Shown here piece by piece: positions 38,715 through 46,878 of a stretch of 64,000 nucleotides of DNA (its first letter is position 1; every line of letters begins with the position of its first letter). The DNA is from Chloroflexota bacterium (GTDB taxonomy: Bacteria; Chloroflexota; Anaerolineae; Anaerolineales; Anaerolineaceae), in contig JAJXZS010000031.1 in the NCBI GenBank assembly GCA_021779955.1, positions 1-64,000 on the forward strand, given 5' to 3'. The position numbers and the translations under genes are program-made. The notes beneath the pieces were generated by a model. It saw nothing but the letters and a program-made list of their open reading frames with translations. It did no database searches and was not told where the DNA came from.

Positions 38715-39827
38715 CTAGTTCCTTTCCGCCATGCGCTTGAGCCAGCGATCTCTTGGGTGACCCTCGGTCGTGAGCGGTCCTTTGACCAGATTGCGGATCG
38801 AATCCAATACTTCATCGGGATAGGGCACGACTCCGCCGATGCGTGCGCAAAACTCGGTCGGTACCGTAAATCGGGTCGCAGCCAACACGTCATCGAGCAT
38901 CTGCCCCGAACTCATTTCCACCACGAGCATGCCGTCCAGCTTCCTGCTGGCCTGGTAAATGGCTTCCCTGGGGAACGGGCTCAGGGTGATCGGACGGAGC
39001 AGTCCAACTTTGATGCCTTCGGCTCGCGCAGTCCTGACCGCCGAGAGCGAGATTCTACCCGCCGATCCATACGCCACAACTGCGTATTTGGCATCTTCCA
39101 TGAAGTATTCCCTGTAGCGGATTTCGTTCGCTTCGACCTGCGCCCAACGGTTGAGCATGCGTAAATTTGTAATTTCCTGCTGGGTGGGATTGAGATTGAT
39201 CGAGGTCAGAAATCTGCGCTCGCGCCCTTTGGCTCCGGTGACAGCCCAATCGGGGAATTCCGTCTTCATCGGTAGCATCGCAGGCAGCTCGCAGGGTTCC
39301 ATCATTTGGCCCAGCATACCATCCATCAAAACCACGGTCACTGACCGGTATTTTTCAGCTAAATCGAACGCCAATGCCATGAAGTCGACGGCTTCCTGTA
39401 CATTCGCCGGCGCAAGCACGATGCTGTGATAATCACCATGGCCGCCGCCATGTACGATCTGGTTGTAATCTCCCTGGGCGGGAGCAATGTTACCCAAACC
39501 GGGTCCGCCCCGCATGACGTCCACCAACACCATCGGAAGTTCCGTGCCTGCAATATAAGACACGCCTTCCATCATCAAGCTCACGCCGGGGCTCGACGAA
39601 GAGCTCATCACCCTCTGGCCTGTACAGGCAGCGCCATACACCATATTGACTGCGGCCAGTTCACTCTCTGCCTGAACGAACGCACGACCCAGTTCCGGCA
39701 TCCGCCGCGACATGTACTCAAGTAATTCAGTTTGTGGAGTAATTGGATAGCCAAAATAAGCAGCTACTCCCGCGCGAACAGCGGCTTCTGCAACAGCCTC
39801 ATTGCCTTTCATCAATTCTCGAGCCAT
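38715..39827 (-). CDS. vorB: 2-oxoacid:ferredoxin oxidoreductase, alpha subunit (VorB-like)
   Basis: 370-aa alpha subunit, matching the 3-methyl-2-oxobutanoate dehydrogenase VorB group: [56 protein letters not shown] and [19 protein letters not shown]. These enzymes oxidise branched-chain or other 2-oxoacids to acyl-CoA plus CO2, reducing ferredoxin, and work reversibly in anaerobes. Substrate specificity cannot be settled by eye; 2-oxoglutarate is the alternative. GGAGG precedes the ATG with 6-nt spacing. Transcribed after the ferredoxin gene. Confidence 0.93.
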   Translation of the reverse strand: MARELMKGNEAVAEAAVRAGVAAYFGYPITPQTELLEYMSRRMPELGRAFVQAESELAAVNMVYGAACTGQRVMSSSSSPGVSLMMEGVSYIAGTELPMVLVDVMRGGPGLGNIAPAQGDYNQIVHGGGHGDYHSIVLAPANVQEAVDFMALAFDLAEKYRSVTVVLMDGMLGQMMEPCELPAMLPMKTEFPDWAVTGAKGRERRFLTSINLNPTQQEITNLRMLNRWAQVEANEIRYREYFMEDAKYAVVAYGSAGRISLSAVRTARAEGIKVGLLRPITLSPFPREAIYQASRKLDGMLVVEMSSGQMLDDVLAATRFTVPTEFCARIGGVVPYPDEVLDSIRNLVKGPLTTEGHPRDRWLKRMAERN

Positions 39828-39837
39828 TCATTTCCTC

Positions 39838-40080
39838 CTATGAGGTCGCCCGGACTACACCGGTCTTTTCACGGTAGATGGTAATCGCTGCTTCCGGGCA
39901 GATGATTCCGCAAATTCCACAACCGGTGCAGCCTTCAGAAATGAGGGTAGCCGGATGGTACCCTTTGGCCGTGATGTGATCGGCAGCGAGTCCCAATACG
40001 TTTTGCGGGCAGGCACCAACGCACAACTCACATCCCTTGCAGTAGGCCTCGTTCACTACTATTCGTCCCTTTGGGGGCAT
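39838..40080 (-). CDS. vorD: 2-oxoacid:ferredoxin oxidoreductase, delta (2x[4Fe-4S]) subunit
   Basis: 80-aa ferredoxin-like subunit with two complete CxxCxxCxxxCP motifs, YCKGCELCVGACP and GCTGCGICGIICP, each binding one [4Fe-4S] cluster. It passes electrons from the TPP site to external ferredoxin. First gene of the vorDABC operon; AAAGGAGG precedes the ATG. A TATAAT-like -10 (minus strand, 40150-40145) lies about 65 nt upstream without a clear -35. Confidence 0.93.
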   Translation of the reverse strand: MPPKGRIVVNEAYCKGCELCVGACPQNVLGLAADHITAKGYHPATLISEGCTGCGICGIICPEAAITIYREKTGVVRATS

Positions 40081-40144
40081 TCATTCCTCCTTTTCGGAAA
40101 CCTGGGTAGGATTATTACATTGAATTTGGACAAAAGCAGTTGTA

Positions 40145-40150
40145 ATTATA
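40145..40150 (-). promoter_or_regulatory. Candidate -10 box of the vor operon
   Basis: TATAAT on the minus strand, 65 nt before the vorD ATG. The -35 region is weak; an imperfect ACACTTT...AAAGTGT hairpin lies just upstream and may bear on regulation or termination of the neighbour. Confidence 0.4.
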
Positions 40151-40221
40151 GCATTATTATTATCCACACTTTTTAAGACAACTTAAAGTGTCATGCATCA
40201 CATGGATGCTTGTAGATTTTC

Positions 40222-41235
40222 CTAACTTTGTCCAGACAAATAAGGCGCTCCGATGGGATGATTGAACCAACTGTTCGCTTCGCGGACCGCACTTTCGATC
40301 GTGTGCACCGGCTCCCAGCCAAGCTCCCTTTTAGCCCTGGCATTGCTGTAATAGAAGTACCTGCCCACTTGATAGAGAAGCTCAGATCCCACGGGCAAAT
40401 CGAGCACATGTTCAATGGCCTTGTAGCTACCCCGCACCACTCTCAACAAACCCGGCGGGATGATCAATTGAGGGGCTGGCACCCCTGTCACATTGGCGAC
40501 CAACCTGACAAAGTTCGTGATGGTAACGTTGAGATTGCCGAGGATGTAGCGCTCTCCGGTTCTGCCGTGTTCATACGCCGCCAGAACTCCGCTGACCAGG
40601 TCTTCCACGTGGATCAGGTTCAGTCCGCCATCTGTTGAGACGTGCAGCTTGCCTTTGGCGATCTTCTGAATGATCGAGCTGTTCTGCCTGTAAATGTCGC
40701 CCGCGCCAAGAATGACGCTCGGGTTGACGATCACTGCATCCAACCCGCGGCTGACCGCTTTTTGCACTTCCATCTCTGCAAGATATTTTGCATATCCGTA
40801 CGTCCAGTGCGAAGGCAGTTCGTTCCAGGTGTGGGTTTCGTCCATTTCCATCGCCTTGACCCCTGCCGGAAGCGCAACGGGTACTCCAAGCGCAGCCACC
40901 GAACTGATGTACAGCGCGCGTTTGACACCCTTCTGCAGAGCTGCATCGAGTACATTTCGCGTGCCTTCTACAGTGATCTTGATTGCGGCGTTGAGATCGC
41001 TCCCGCCGTTCATCATTGCCGCGGCATGAAAGACGGCATCCATGCCGTCGGATGCCGTTAAAATGGACGCGGGATCGCTCACATCGCCAATGAAATGCTC
41101 TACTGGAAGCCCGTTGAGCAACGTCAACAGGCTGTTCTCCCGCCTGAACGCGCGAACCTGCCATCCCTGCCTGATCAGACCCCTGCAGATGGACCCGCCG
41201 ACAAAACCGGTTGAACCGGTGACAAGTGCCCTCAC
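40222..41235 (-). CDS. NAD-dependent epimerase/dehydratase-family protein (extended SDR)
   Basis: About 337-aa extended short-chain dehydrogenase. The Rossmann motif is [17 protein letters not shown], the NAD-site SSVAALG follows, and the catalytic YGYAKYLAE carries the YxxxK pair. It resembles dihydroflavonol reductase/3-beta-hydroxysteroid dehydrogenase-like SDRs rather than sugar epimerases; in bacteria such proteins include hopanoid-associated HpnA. The GTG at 41235 is the start: its GTGA overlaps the thiolase stop, while the longer frame begins inside the thiolase gene. Co-transcribed with the thiolase, so a role in lipid, isoprenoid or beta-oxidation chemistry is possible. Confidence 0.88.
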   Translation of the reverse strand: MRALVTGSTGFVGGSICRGLIRQGWQVRAFRRENSLLTLLNGLPVEHFIGDVSDPASILTASDGMDAVFHAAAMMNGGSDLNAAIKITVEGTRNVLDAALQKGVKRALYISSVAALGVPVALPAGVKAMEMDETHTWNELPSHWTYGYAKYLAEMEVQKAVSRGLDAVIVNPSVILGAGDIYRQNSSIIQKIAKGKLHVSTDGGLNLIHVEDLVSGVLAAYEHGRTGERYILGNLNVTITNFVRLVANVTGVPAPQLIIPPGLLRVVRGSYKAIEHVLDLPVGSELLYQVGRYFYYSNARAKRELGWEPVHTIESAVREANSWFNHPIGAPYLSGQS

Positions 41236-42452
41236 TTGCCTACCCACTCGACGATGGTCGCCTCACCCTGGCCCACTCCAACGCATAATGTTGCCGCGCC
41301 GTAGAACGGCTTTGGCATTTCAGGCGCGCGGCGTTTCATCTCGTGGACCAACGTGGTCAGTATGCGTGCTCCGGAACACCCCAGCGGATGGCCCAGGGCA
41401 ATCGCTCCGCCGTTGACGTTCGTGATTTCCTGACTGATGCCCAGCTCACGGATCACTGCCAGGGATTGCACAGCAAAGGCTTCATTCAATTCCACCAAAC
41501 CCAGATCGGCGACTTCGATACCGGCACGCGTGAGCGCTTTGCGCATCGCAGGTACGGGGCCGAACCCCATCACCCTGGGTTCTACGCCTGCAGCTGCTGC
41601 CGAGCGAATGCGTACCATGGGCATCAGGTTCAGTTCTTTTGCCTTATCGGCGCTCATCACAAGCAAGGCTGCTGCGCCGTCATTCAGACCCGAGGAATTA
41701 CCTGCCGTTACGCTGCCGTTGGCGCGAAACGCCGGTTTGAGCTTTGCCAGCGATTCGAGCGTCGTATCCCTGCGCGGCCGCTCGTCTGTGGCGACCACCA
41801 GGGTTTCCTGCTTCTTTTGCGGCACAACGACCGGAACGATCTCTTCAGCGAACCTGCCGGCGTCGATCGCCGCAACTGCCCGCCTGTGGCTCTCGACTGC
41901 AAACGCATCCTGCTCTTCGCGTGTGATGCCCGTCTGCGCTGCGATGTTTTCAGCTGTCTCGCCCATCGCTTCAGTGCCGTATAACTCAGCCATTCGCAGG
42001 TTTGGATAACGCCAGCCCAGCGCGGTATCGTATGCCGTCAGGTTCCCAAACGGAAAACCTTGCTCGGCTTTTGGCAGTGAATAGGGAGCGCGCGACATGC
42101 TTTCCACCCCGCCCGCAATATAGACCTCGCCATCGCCAGCTTTGATCGCCCGGTAAGCTGTGTTCACGGCAGCCAGCCCTGATGCGCAAAGGCGGTTGAA
42201 TGTCAGCGCAGGCACACTGACCGGGAACCCGGCCAGAAGCGATGCCATCCTGGCAACATTACGGTTGTCCTCACCGGCCTGATTGGCGCAGCCCATATAT
42301 ACTTCTTCAACGATCTCCGGGGAAATACCTGTCCGCCTGGCCAGTTCCTGCAAAACGAGTGCTGCCAAATCGTCCGGGCGCACCTTCGAAAGTGCGCCGC
42401 CCAATGCTCCGATCGGTGTCCGCACAGCTTCCACGATCACAACATCGTTCAT
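41232..42452 (-). CDS. Acetyl-CoA C-acyltransferase (thiolase)
   Basis: 406-aa type II thiolase that makes or cleaves 3-ketoacyl-CoA. The acyl-accepting cysteine is C89 in [11 protein letters not shown]. The active-site His is in [11 protein letters not shown], and the second Cys in [25 protein letters not shown] also fits. Degradative (FadA-like) or biosynthetic (acetoacetyl-CoA) use cannot be told apart by eye. GGAGG lies 5 nt before the ATG at 42452, which is preferred over 42464. It is translationally coupled to the SDR gene downstream. Confidence 0.93.
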   Translation of the reverse strand: MNDVVIVEAVRTPIGALGGALSKVRPDDLAALVLQELARRTGISPEIVEEVYMGCANQAGEDNRNVARMASLLAGFPVSVPALTFNRLCASGLAAVNTAYRAIKAGDGEVYIAGGVESMSRAPYSLPKAEQGFPFGNLTAYDTALGWRYPNLRMAELYGTEAMGETAENIAAQTGITREEQDAFAVESHRRAVAAIDAGRFAEEIVPVVVPQKKQETLVVATDERPRRDTTLESLAKLKPAFRANGSVTAGNSSGLNDGAAALLVMSADKAKELNLMPMVRIRSAAAAGVEPRVMGFGPVPAMRKALTRAGIEVADLGLVELNEAFAVQSLAVIRELGISQEITNVNGGAIALGHPLGCSGARILTTLVHEMKRRAPEMPKPFYGAATLCVGVGQGEATIVEWVGK

Positions 42453-42585
42453 CGATTCCTCCAAATACGGGGTGTCAGAAAAATTTTACCACCGAAACAT
42501 TTTTGATCCTTGTTCCAGATTGGCTCGCTAATGGGCAGCGCTTAATCATGAGATTCATTTATAATCTAAGAAGGTCTATTGTTAA

Positions 42586-44091
42586 TTGGGGTCTTATTTG
42601 ACTGCAGTCCAAAATGGAGACTTGAACCTGGTGTTTCGCCGCTGCCGCGCTCTCAAATGGATGCTGTTGTTCGTTTTAAGCCTGATGCTGGCTGCGTGCT
42701 CGGGCAATGGAAACAACGGAGTACTGGCTGCGGGCAAAACTTACGAGGTTGCTCCCGGTTTTCGCGAGTTCTACCAGACCTTGGGCGGAGAAGACGTGCT
42801 CGGCCCAGCCATTTCCGAGAATTTCTCCTTCCAGTCGCTCCAGTGCCAGTACACCGTCAATACGCTCCTGTGCATGAACCCCGCCGCCACCGACGCGTCG
42901 CGGTTCAGCCTCTATCCCCTCGGCATCCCCATGAATGTCCGCGAAGATCCGGCTGCCAGCCCCACCCAGGGCAGTGGGGTCGTTGTCAATGGCTACGAGA
43001 TCTATGAAGAGTTCCTGACGCTTTACGAAAAACTTTCAGGCAGCCAGTATGCCGGAGCCCCTCTGACCCAGGTGCGTCTGAACTATTCCCAGCAGCGCAT
43101 CGAGCAATTCTTCGAGAATGTCGGCTTCTATCGGAAATTCAGCGATCCTCCGGGTCAGGTCCACCTTCTGGCGTACGGCGCATTTTCCTGCGAAAAGAAC
43201 TGCAACTACAGTCCGAGTGTGGATGCGCTGATCATCAGCTCGACTCAAGCGGTTGATGACGAGCCATTCCTCGCCGGCCTGGGCAAGATCGGCGGCGCAA
43301 CCATCTTCGGTCGTCCTCTCACCCAACCCTACATCGCTTCCGATGGCTTCGAAGAGCAGGTCTACGAAAACGCCGTGCTCTACGCGCCACCTGGCAACAC
43401 CTCGGCAGTCAAGCTGCGCCCGCTTTCGATCCTGCTCAATCTGAATCGTACAGATCCCGGGCCAAAAATCTACGGCAGCCAGGATGGTGTCGTCTTCTAT
43501 CCCACTTCGGGCGAACTCGGTTATCACGTGCCGCTCGATTTCGACCGCTTCATCACCGCCCACGGCGGTCTGGATGTCTCGGGCAATCCCATCGCTGAAG
43601 TATACGAAGTGGCACCAGGGACTTACCGTCAATGCTTCGAGAATTATTGCCTCGATTACAATCCGTTGGCAGAATCAGATAAAGTAACTCTCGCCCCCCT
43701 GGGCAAATCCTACCTCGACCAGCTCCAAAAACAGACGACCTCGCAGGAGCTGTTCACCTTCAGCCCCGATACGGTCTCCCTGCAAGCGTCCGAGCAATCC
43801 AAGCAGATCGCACCCGACGCATCGCAGACAATTCAAATCCTGGTCAGTCGCAAGTCCGACGGGCAGCCGCTCGCCAACCTCGAAGCCGATCTCGATGTCA
43901 CCCTGCCGGTTGACACACACTACACCGCTGCGTTCCCCGCAACCCAATCCGATGGAAAATCTACGGTCACAGTTCCTGCGATGACCGGTTATCCGAACGG
44001 ATCGATCCTTGTTTATCGCGTTTGTCTGAAAACTGCCACAACCGACCCGGTCTGCGCGACGGGCAGCTACATCCTCTGGAAAACTCCCTGA
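42586..44091 (+). CDS. Secreted lipoprotein with LGFP-like repeats
   Basis: About 500-aa lipoprotein of unknown function. A signal with lipobox LAAC (MLLFVLSLMLAACSGN) is followed by several repeats of the type FREFYQTLGGEDVLGPAIS, LSGSQYAGAPLTQV, IGGATIFGRPLTQP and ITAHGGLDVSGNPIAEV, each followed by a QQRIEQFFENVGFYR-like strand. This LG-x-P-[IL] pattern recalls LGFP/wall-binding repeats. A C-terminal beta domain of about 120 residues (VSLQASEQSKQIAPDA onward) looks like an Ig or carboxypeptidase-regulatory fold. The start is uncertain: TTG 42586 has AAGAAGG upstream, but ATG 42660 directly precedes the signal core. Confidence 0.75.
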   Translation: MGSYLTAVQNGDLNLVFRRCRALKWMLLFVLSLMLAACSGNGNNGVLAAGKTYEVAPGFREFYQTLGGEDVLGPAISENFSFQSLQCQYTVNTLLCMNPAATDASRFSLYPLGIPMNVREDPAASPTQGSGVVVNGYEIYEEFLTLYEKLSGSQYAGAPLTQVRLNYSQQRIEQFFENVGFYRKFSDPPGQVHLLAYGAFSCEKNCNYSPSVDALIISSTQAVDDEPFLAGLGKIGGATIFGRPLTQPYIASDGFEEQVYENAVLYAPPGNTSAVKLRPLSILLNLNRTDPGPKIYGSQDGVVFYPTSGELGYHVPLDFDRFITAHGGLDVSGNPIAEVYEVAPGTYRQCFENYCLDYNPLAESDKVTLAPLGKSYLDQLQKQTTSQELFTFSPDTVSLQASEQSKQIAPDASQTIQILVSRKSDGQPLANLEADLDVTLPVDTHYTAAFPATQSDGKSTVTVPAMTGYPNGSILVYRVCLKTATTDPVCATGSYILWKTP

Positions 44092-45060
44092 TTACGGCCG
44101 GGTTTCGGCGAAAACTGCAACCCTGGCTATGACACCCTGAATCGAATAGACATTCAGAGAAAAAGGCACGCCGCTTCCGCTCGAAGTGTCGATCGCGATA
44201 TCCAGCCTGCGCACGCCGTTCACTTTTCCCTGGTCATCATAGCTGACCGCTGTGATGGTGAGTGTCTTGGCGCCTCCTGCTGCCTCTGTATAAACGCCCT
44301 GCCCTGTGATCGAAGCTGAATAACCATCCGGAGAAATGACGATCTCAGGATTGCCAGGCTGGATACCTGGCGCCCCCGGCGTGGATTCGACATTGCTTGC
44401 AGTCAACACGTTCAGCGTGATCGAATATTGTGAAGCCACCGGAGGTGGGAAGTATGCATACAAGGGCAGGCTTGCGCCTGATGCCAGTTCAGCAATCGGG
44501 AACAGGGCATTTTGGGTTACAGCGGTGCCGGTCTGCGTATCCGTAAGCTGGAATTCAGCCGAGAAGTTGGTCAACGCGTTTTCCTGCTGATTGTTCACCT
44601 GGGCAAAGCAATACAAACCGCCGCTGGCCGCGGGGACGCACTCTGTCGATGCTACCGCGACCGGGACCGTCGTAGCCTCAAGCGGCGAAGGAGTAAGTTG
44701 ATTTTGCTGCGGCTGGGGAATGATCAACTTGGTGCCCACCGGCATCATATACGGATCGACGGTCGGATTGGCTGCTTTCAGTTCATCGACGGTGATCCCA
44801 TTCTTCCAGGCGATCACACCCAGAGTATCCTTCTCTTTTACAACGTATATGACAGGAGTGGGAGAAGGTGTTGGCGATGGCGTGGCGGTGGGAGCATTCT
44901 TTGGCGTGGCCGTGACGGTGGGCGTTTGGGTGATCGTAGAATAGGCCGTCAGGTTGCCCGGCTGAGTTGATTGGGCGGGATTTTGCGATGGTACAGGCGA
45001 GCAGGCGCCCGCGAATAGACCGGCAAGTATCAATGTTGTAAGGATTTTCAAGGTTCTCAT
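44092..45060 (-). CDS. LysM-domain lipoprotein
   Basis: 322-aa lipoprotein. Lipobox AGAC gives C20. A Thr/Pro-rich linker (about 24-68, with TATPSPTPSPTP) leads to a LysM domain (71-116, IYVVKEKDTLGVIAWKNGIT to VGTKLIIPQP) that binds peptidoglycan or chitin-like glycans. A C-terminal FxLYD-like beta domain covers about 130-225 (YCFAQVNNQQENALTNFSAEF) and further beta-rich sequence to the end. ATG 45060 is chosen because TATAAT lies 7 nt before it (leaderless) and it opens the signal. It is divergent from the TPR gene, 66 nt away. Confidence 0.87.
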   Translation of the reverse strand: MRTLKILTTLILAGLFAGACSPVPSQNPAQSTQPGNLTAYSTITQTPTVTATPKNAPTATPSPTPSPTPVIYVVKEKDTLGVIAWKNGITVDELKAANPTVDPYMMPVGTKLIIPQPQQNQLTPSPLEATTVPVAVASTECVPAASGGLYCFAQVNNQQENALTNFSAEFQLTDTQTGTAVTQNALFPIAELASGASLPLYAYFPPPVASQYSITLNVLTASNVESTPGAPGIQPGNPEIVISPDGYSASITGQGVYTEAAGGAKTLTITAVSYDDQGKVNGVRRLDIAIDTSSGSGVPFSLNVYSIQGVIARVAVFAETRP

Positions 45061-45067
45061 AGGCTGG

Positions 45068-45073
45068 ATTATA
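45068..45073 (-). promoter_or_regulatory. -10 box of a probable leaderless promoter (LysM gene)
   Basis: TATAAT on the minus strand, 7 nt before ATG 45060. Confidence 0.55.
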
Positions 45074-45091
45074 CCTCGACACGCCTCTCGC

Positions 45092-45120
45092 TTGCTGCGT
45101 GCCAAAGGCTATGCTAAACT
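45092..45120 (+). promoter_or_regulatory. Leaderless sigma-70-type promoter (TPR gene)
   Basis: TTGCTG (45092-45097), 17-nt spacer, TAAACT (45115-45120), then 6 nt to the ATG at 45127. No ribosome binding site fits. Confidence 0.6.
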
Positions 45121-45126
45121 ACTGGA

Positions 45127-46860
45127 ATGAATCGTGAGGAGAGGATTTTAGAGGACGCCAAAACAGCAGTCAAGGCCGGCGATCTCGCCCGAGCCCGCGA
45201 ACTGCTCACCGAATACTTCAAAACTCAGCCTAAAAATCCTGATGCCTGGCTGTGGATGAGCGCAGCTGTCACCACGGATGCTGACCGCCTCGCCTGCCTG
45301 AAGCGCGCGCTGGCCATCGACCCCAAAAATCAGGCTGCAATTGCCGGCTTGCGCATGATGGGCGAAAAGGTGGGAAAGCCTCTCCGTCTCATCCGCACAG
45401 AGCCGGTCATCGAAAAAGTAAGCGCCTTCCAAAAGTTTCTGGATGAAAAGCTGCCTGTATTTCTGGCCACCGCGAAAGAAAAGCCGGTGCTTTACGGCGT
45501 TTCAGCATTCGCGCTGCTGGTTCTCTTCATTGTAGGAGTATTCTCGCTCTTCGCACCCAAAAATCAAAATGATCCCAATGACATTATGCGCTGGGCGACC
45601 CCACTGCCAACGAACACACCCACCCCGGTCCCCACTCCAACCTACATCGGTCCCCAACCACTTTGGATGAAGTTGGAAGCTACCTTCACCCCAACAGCCA
45701 TGTTCGTGGCCACGCCGCATAGCCGCATGGAAGCTTATTCAGCCGGAATGAAGGCGTACGAGCAGCAGAATTGGCCCAGGGCGGTTGAGTATCTCAACCA
45801 GGCCCTCGCCTCGGAACCTAACTCGCCTGACATTCTCTACCATCTTGGGGATGCTTATCGCTTTTTGGATCGCTACCCTGATGCTGAAACAGCCTACAAC
45901 AAAGCAATTGATGTCGATGCTTCATTCGCCCCTGCCTATCTTGGTCTTGGGAGAGTTTATATCTATGGGCCTTCACCTGATCTCAACCAGGCTCAAGTAA
46001 TGCTGGAGCAGGCGATCGTCCTCAACAACACCTTGTTCGAGGCTTATCTCGAACTTGCGCACGTCGCCATCCTGAATAAAGACCCGGACCTGGCGTTAAA
46101 CTGGATCAGCCGCCTCAATGGCTTGCTTCCCGAAACCGCCCAGGCTGATTACTATCTCGCATACGCTTATTATCTTAAAGGCGATCCGGCTCAGGCGTTG
46201 CCTGCCATTCAGAAAGCCAATCAATTGGATCTGACGCTCCTGCCGGTTTATCTCTTGTGGGGACAGATCCTTCAGCAGAATGGCGATTTCAAAGCATCGC
46301 TTGATCCGACCAGCACATACCTTACCTATGCGCCAACCGATACCAGCGGCATACTCACGCTGGCGTCCGGCTACTTCCATATCGGCGAATATGACCCTGC
46401 GATGACTGCACTGACCACGGTTATCGACACCCGCCCCGATATCATCGAAGCTTACCTCATGCGGGCTCAGATCTACATGGCCAGGCAGGATTATCCAAAC
46501 GCCCAGGCTGATTACGAAGCGGTTCTCAAAATCGATCCAAACTCCTTCGATGCCAGCCTTGGACGTGGATTGGCGCTATTTGAAAACAACAATCCGGGAA
46601 GCGCGTACATGCAGTTCACCCACATGGACAAAACGCCAACCAATGATTCCCAAAGGGCACAGCTTGTTTACTGGCAGGCGATGTGCCTGTATACATTAGG
46701 CGAAACGGATAAGGCCATTTCCGCTTTTGAGGCATACCTGGCTTATCCGGTTGAAATTCAAGACCTCAAGGCGCGCGAGAATGCTGAGGCAATTTACCAG
46801 GTATTGACCGCGCCTACACCCACTCCTACTCTTTCTGCTTCTCCATCGCCCACTCCTTAA
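45127..46860 (+). CDS. Membrane TPR-repeat protein with Thr/Pro-rich tail
   Basis: 577-aa protein: an N-terminal cytoplasmic TPR-like pair (residues about 5-75, DLARARELLTEYFKTQPKNPDAW split), a membrane helix (about 120-142) and a long outside region with about nine TPR units between 195 and 555, e.g. WPRAVEYLNQALASEPNSPDI and YPDAETAYNKAIDVDASF. The C-terminus is a low-complexity Thr/Pro/Ser tail (TPTPTLSASPSPTP). TPRs mediate protein-protein contact. It is followed 18 nt later by a PBP-like protein gene on the same strand, suggesting they work together at the envelope. Confidence 0.88.
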   Translation: MNREERILEDAKTAVKAGDLARARELLTEYFKTQPKNPDAWLWMSAAVTTDADRLACLKRALAIDPKNQAAIAGLRMMGEKVGKPLRLIRTEPVIEKVSAFQKFLDEKLPVFLATAKEKPVLYGVSAFALLVLFIVGVFSLFAPKNQNDPNDIMRWATPLPTNTPTPVPTPTYIGPQPLWMKLEATFTPTAMFVATPHSRMEAYSAGMKAYEQQNWPRAVEYLNQALASEPNSPDILYHLGDAYRFLDRYPDAETAYNKAIDVDASFAPAYLGLGRVYIYGPSPDLNQAQVMLEQAIVLNNTLFEAYLELAHVAILNKDPDLALNWISRLNGLLPETAQADYYLAYAYYLKGDPAQALPAIQKANQLDLTLLPVYLLWGQILQQNGDFKASLDPTSTYLTYAPTDTSGILTLASGYFHIGEYDPAMTALTTVIDTRPDIIEAYLMRAQIYMARQDYPNAQADYEAVLKIDPNSFDASLGRGLALFENNNPGSAYMQFTHMDKTPTNDSQRAQLVYWQAMCLYTLGETDKAISAFEAYLAYPVEIQDLKARENAEAIYQVLTAPTPTPTLSASPSPTP

Positions 46861-46878
46861 GGGTCTCCCGGGCAGCCT

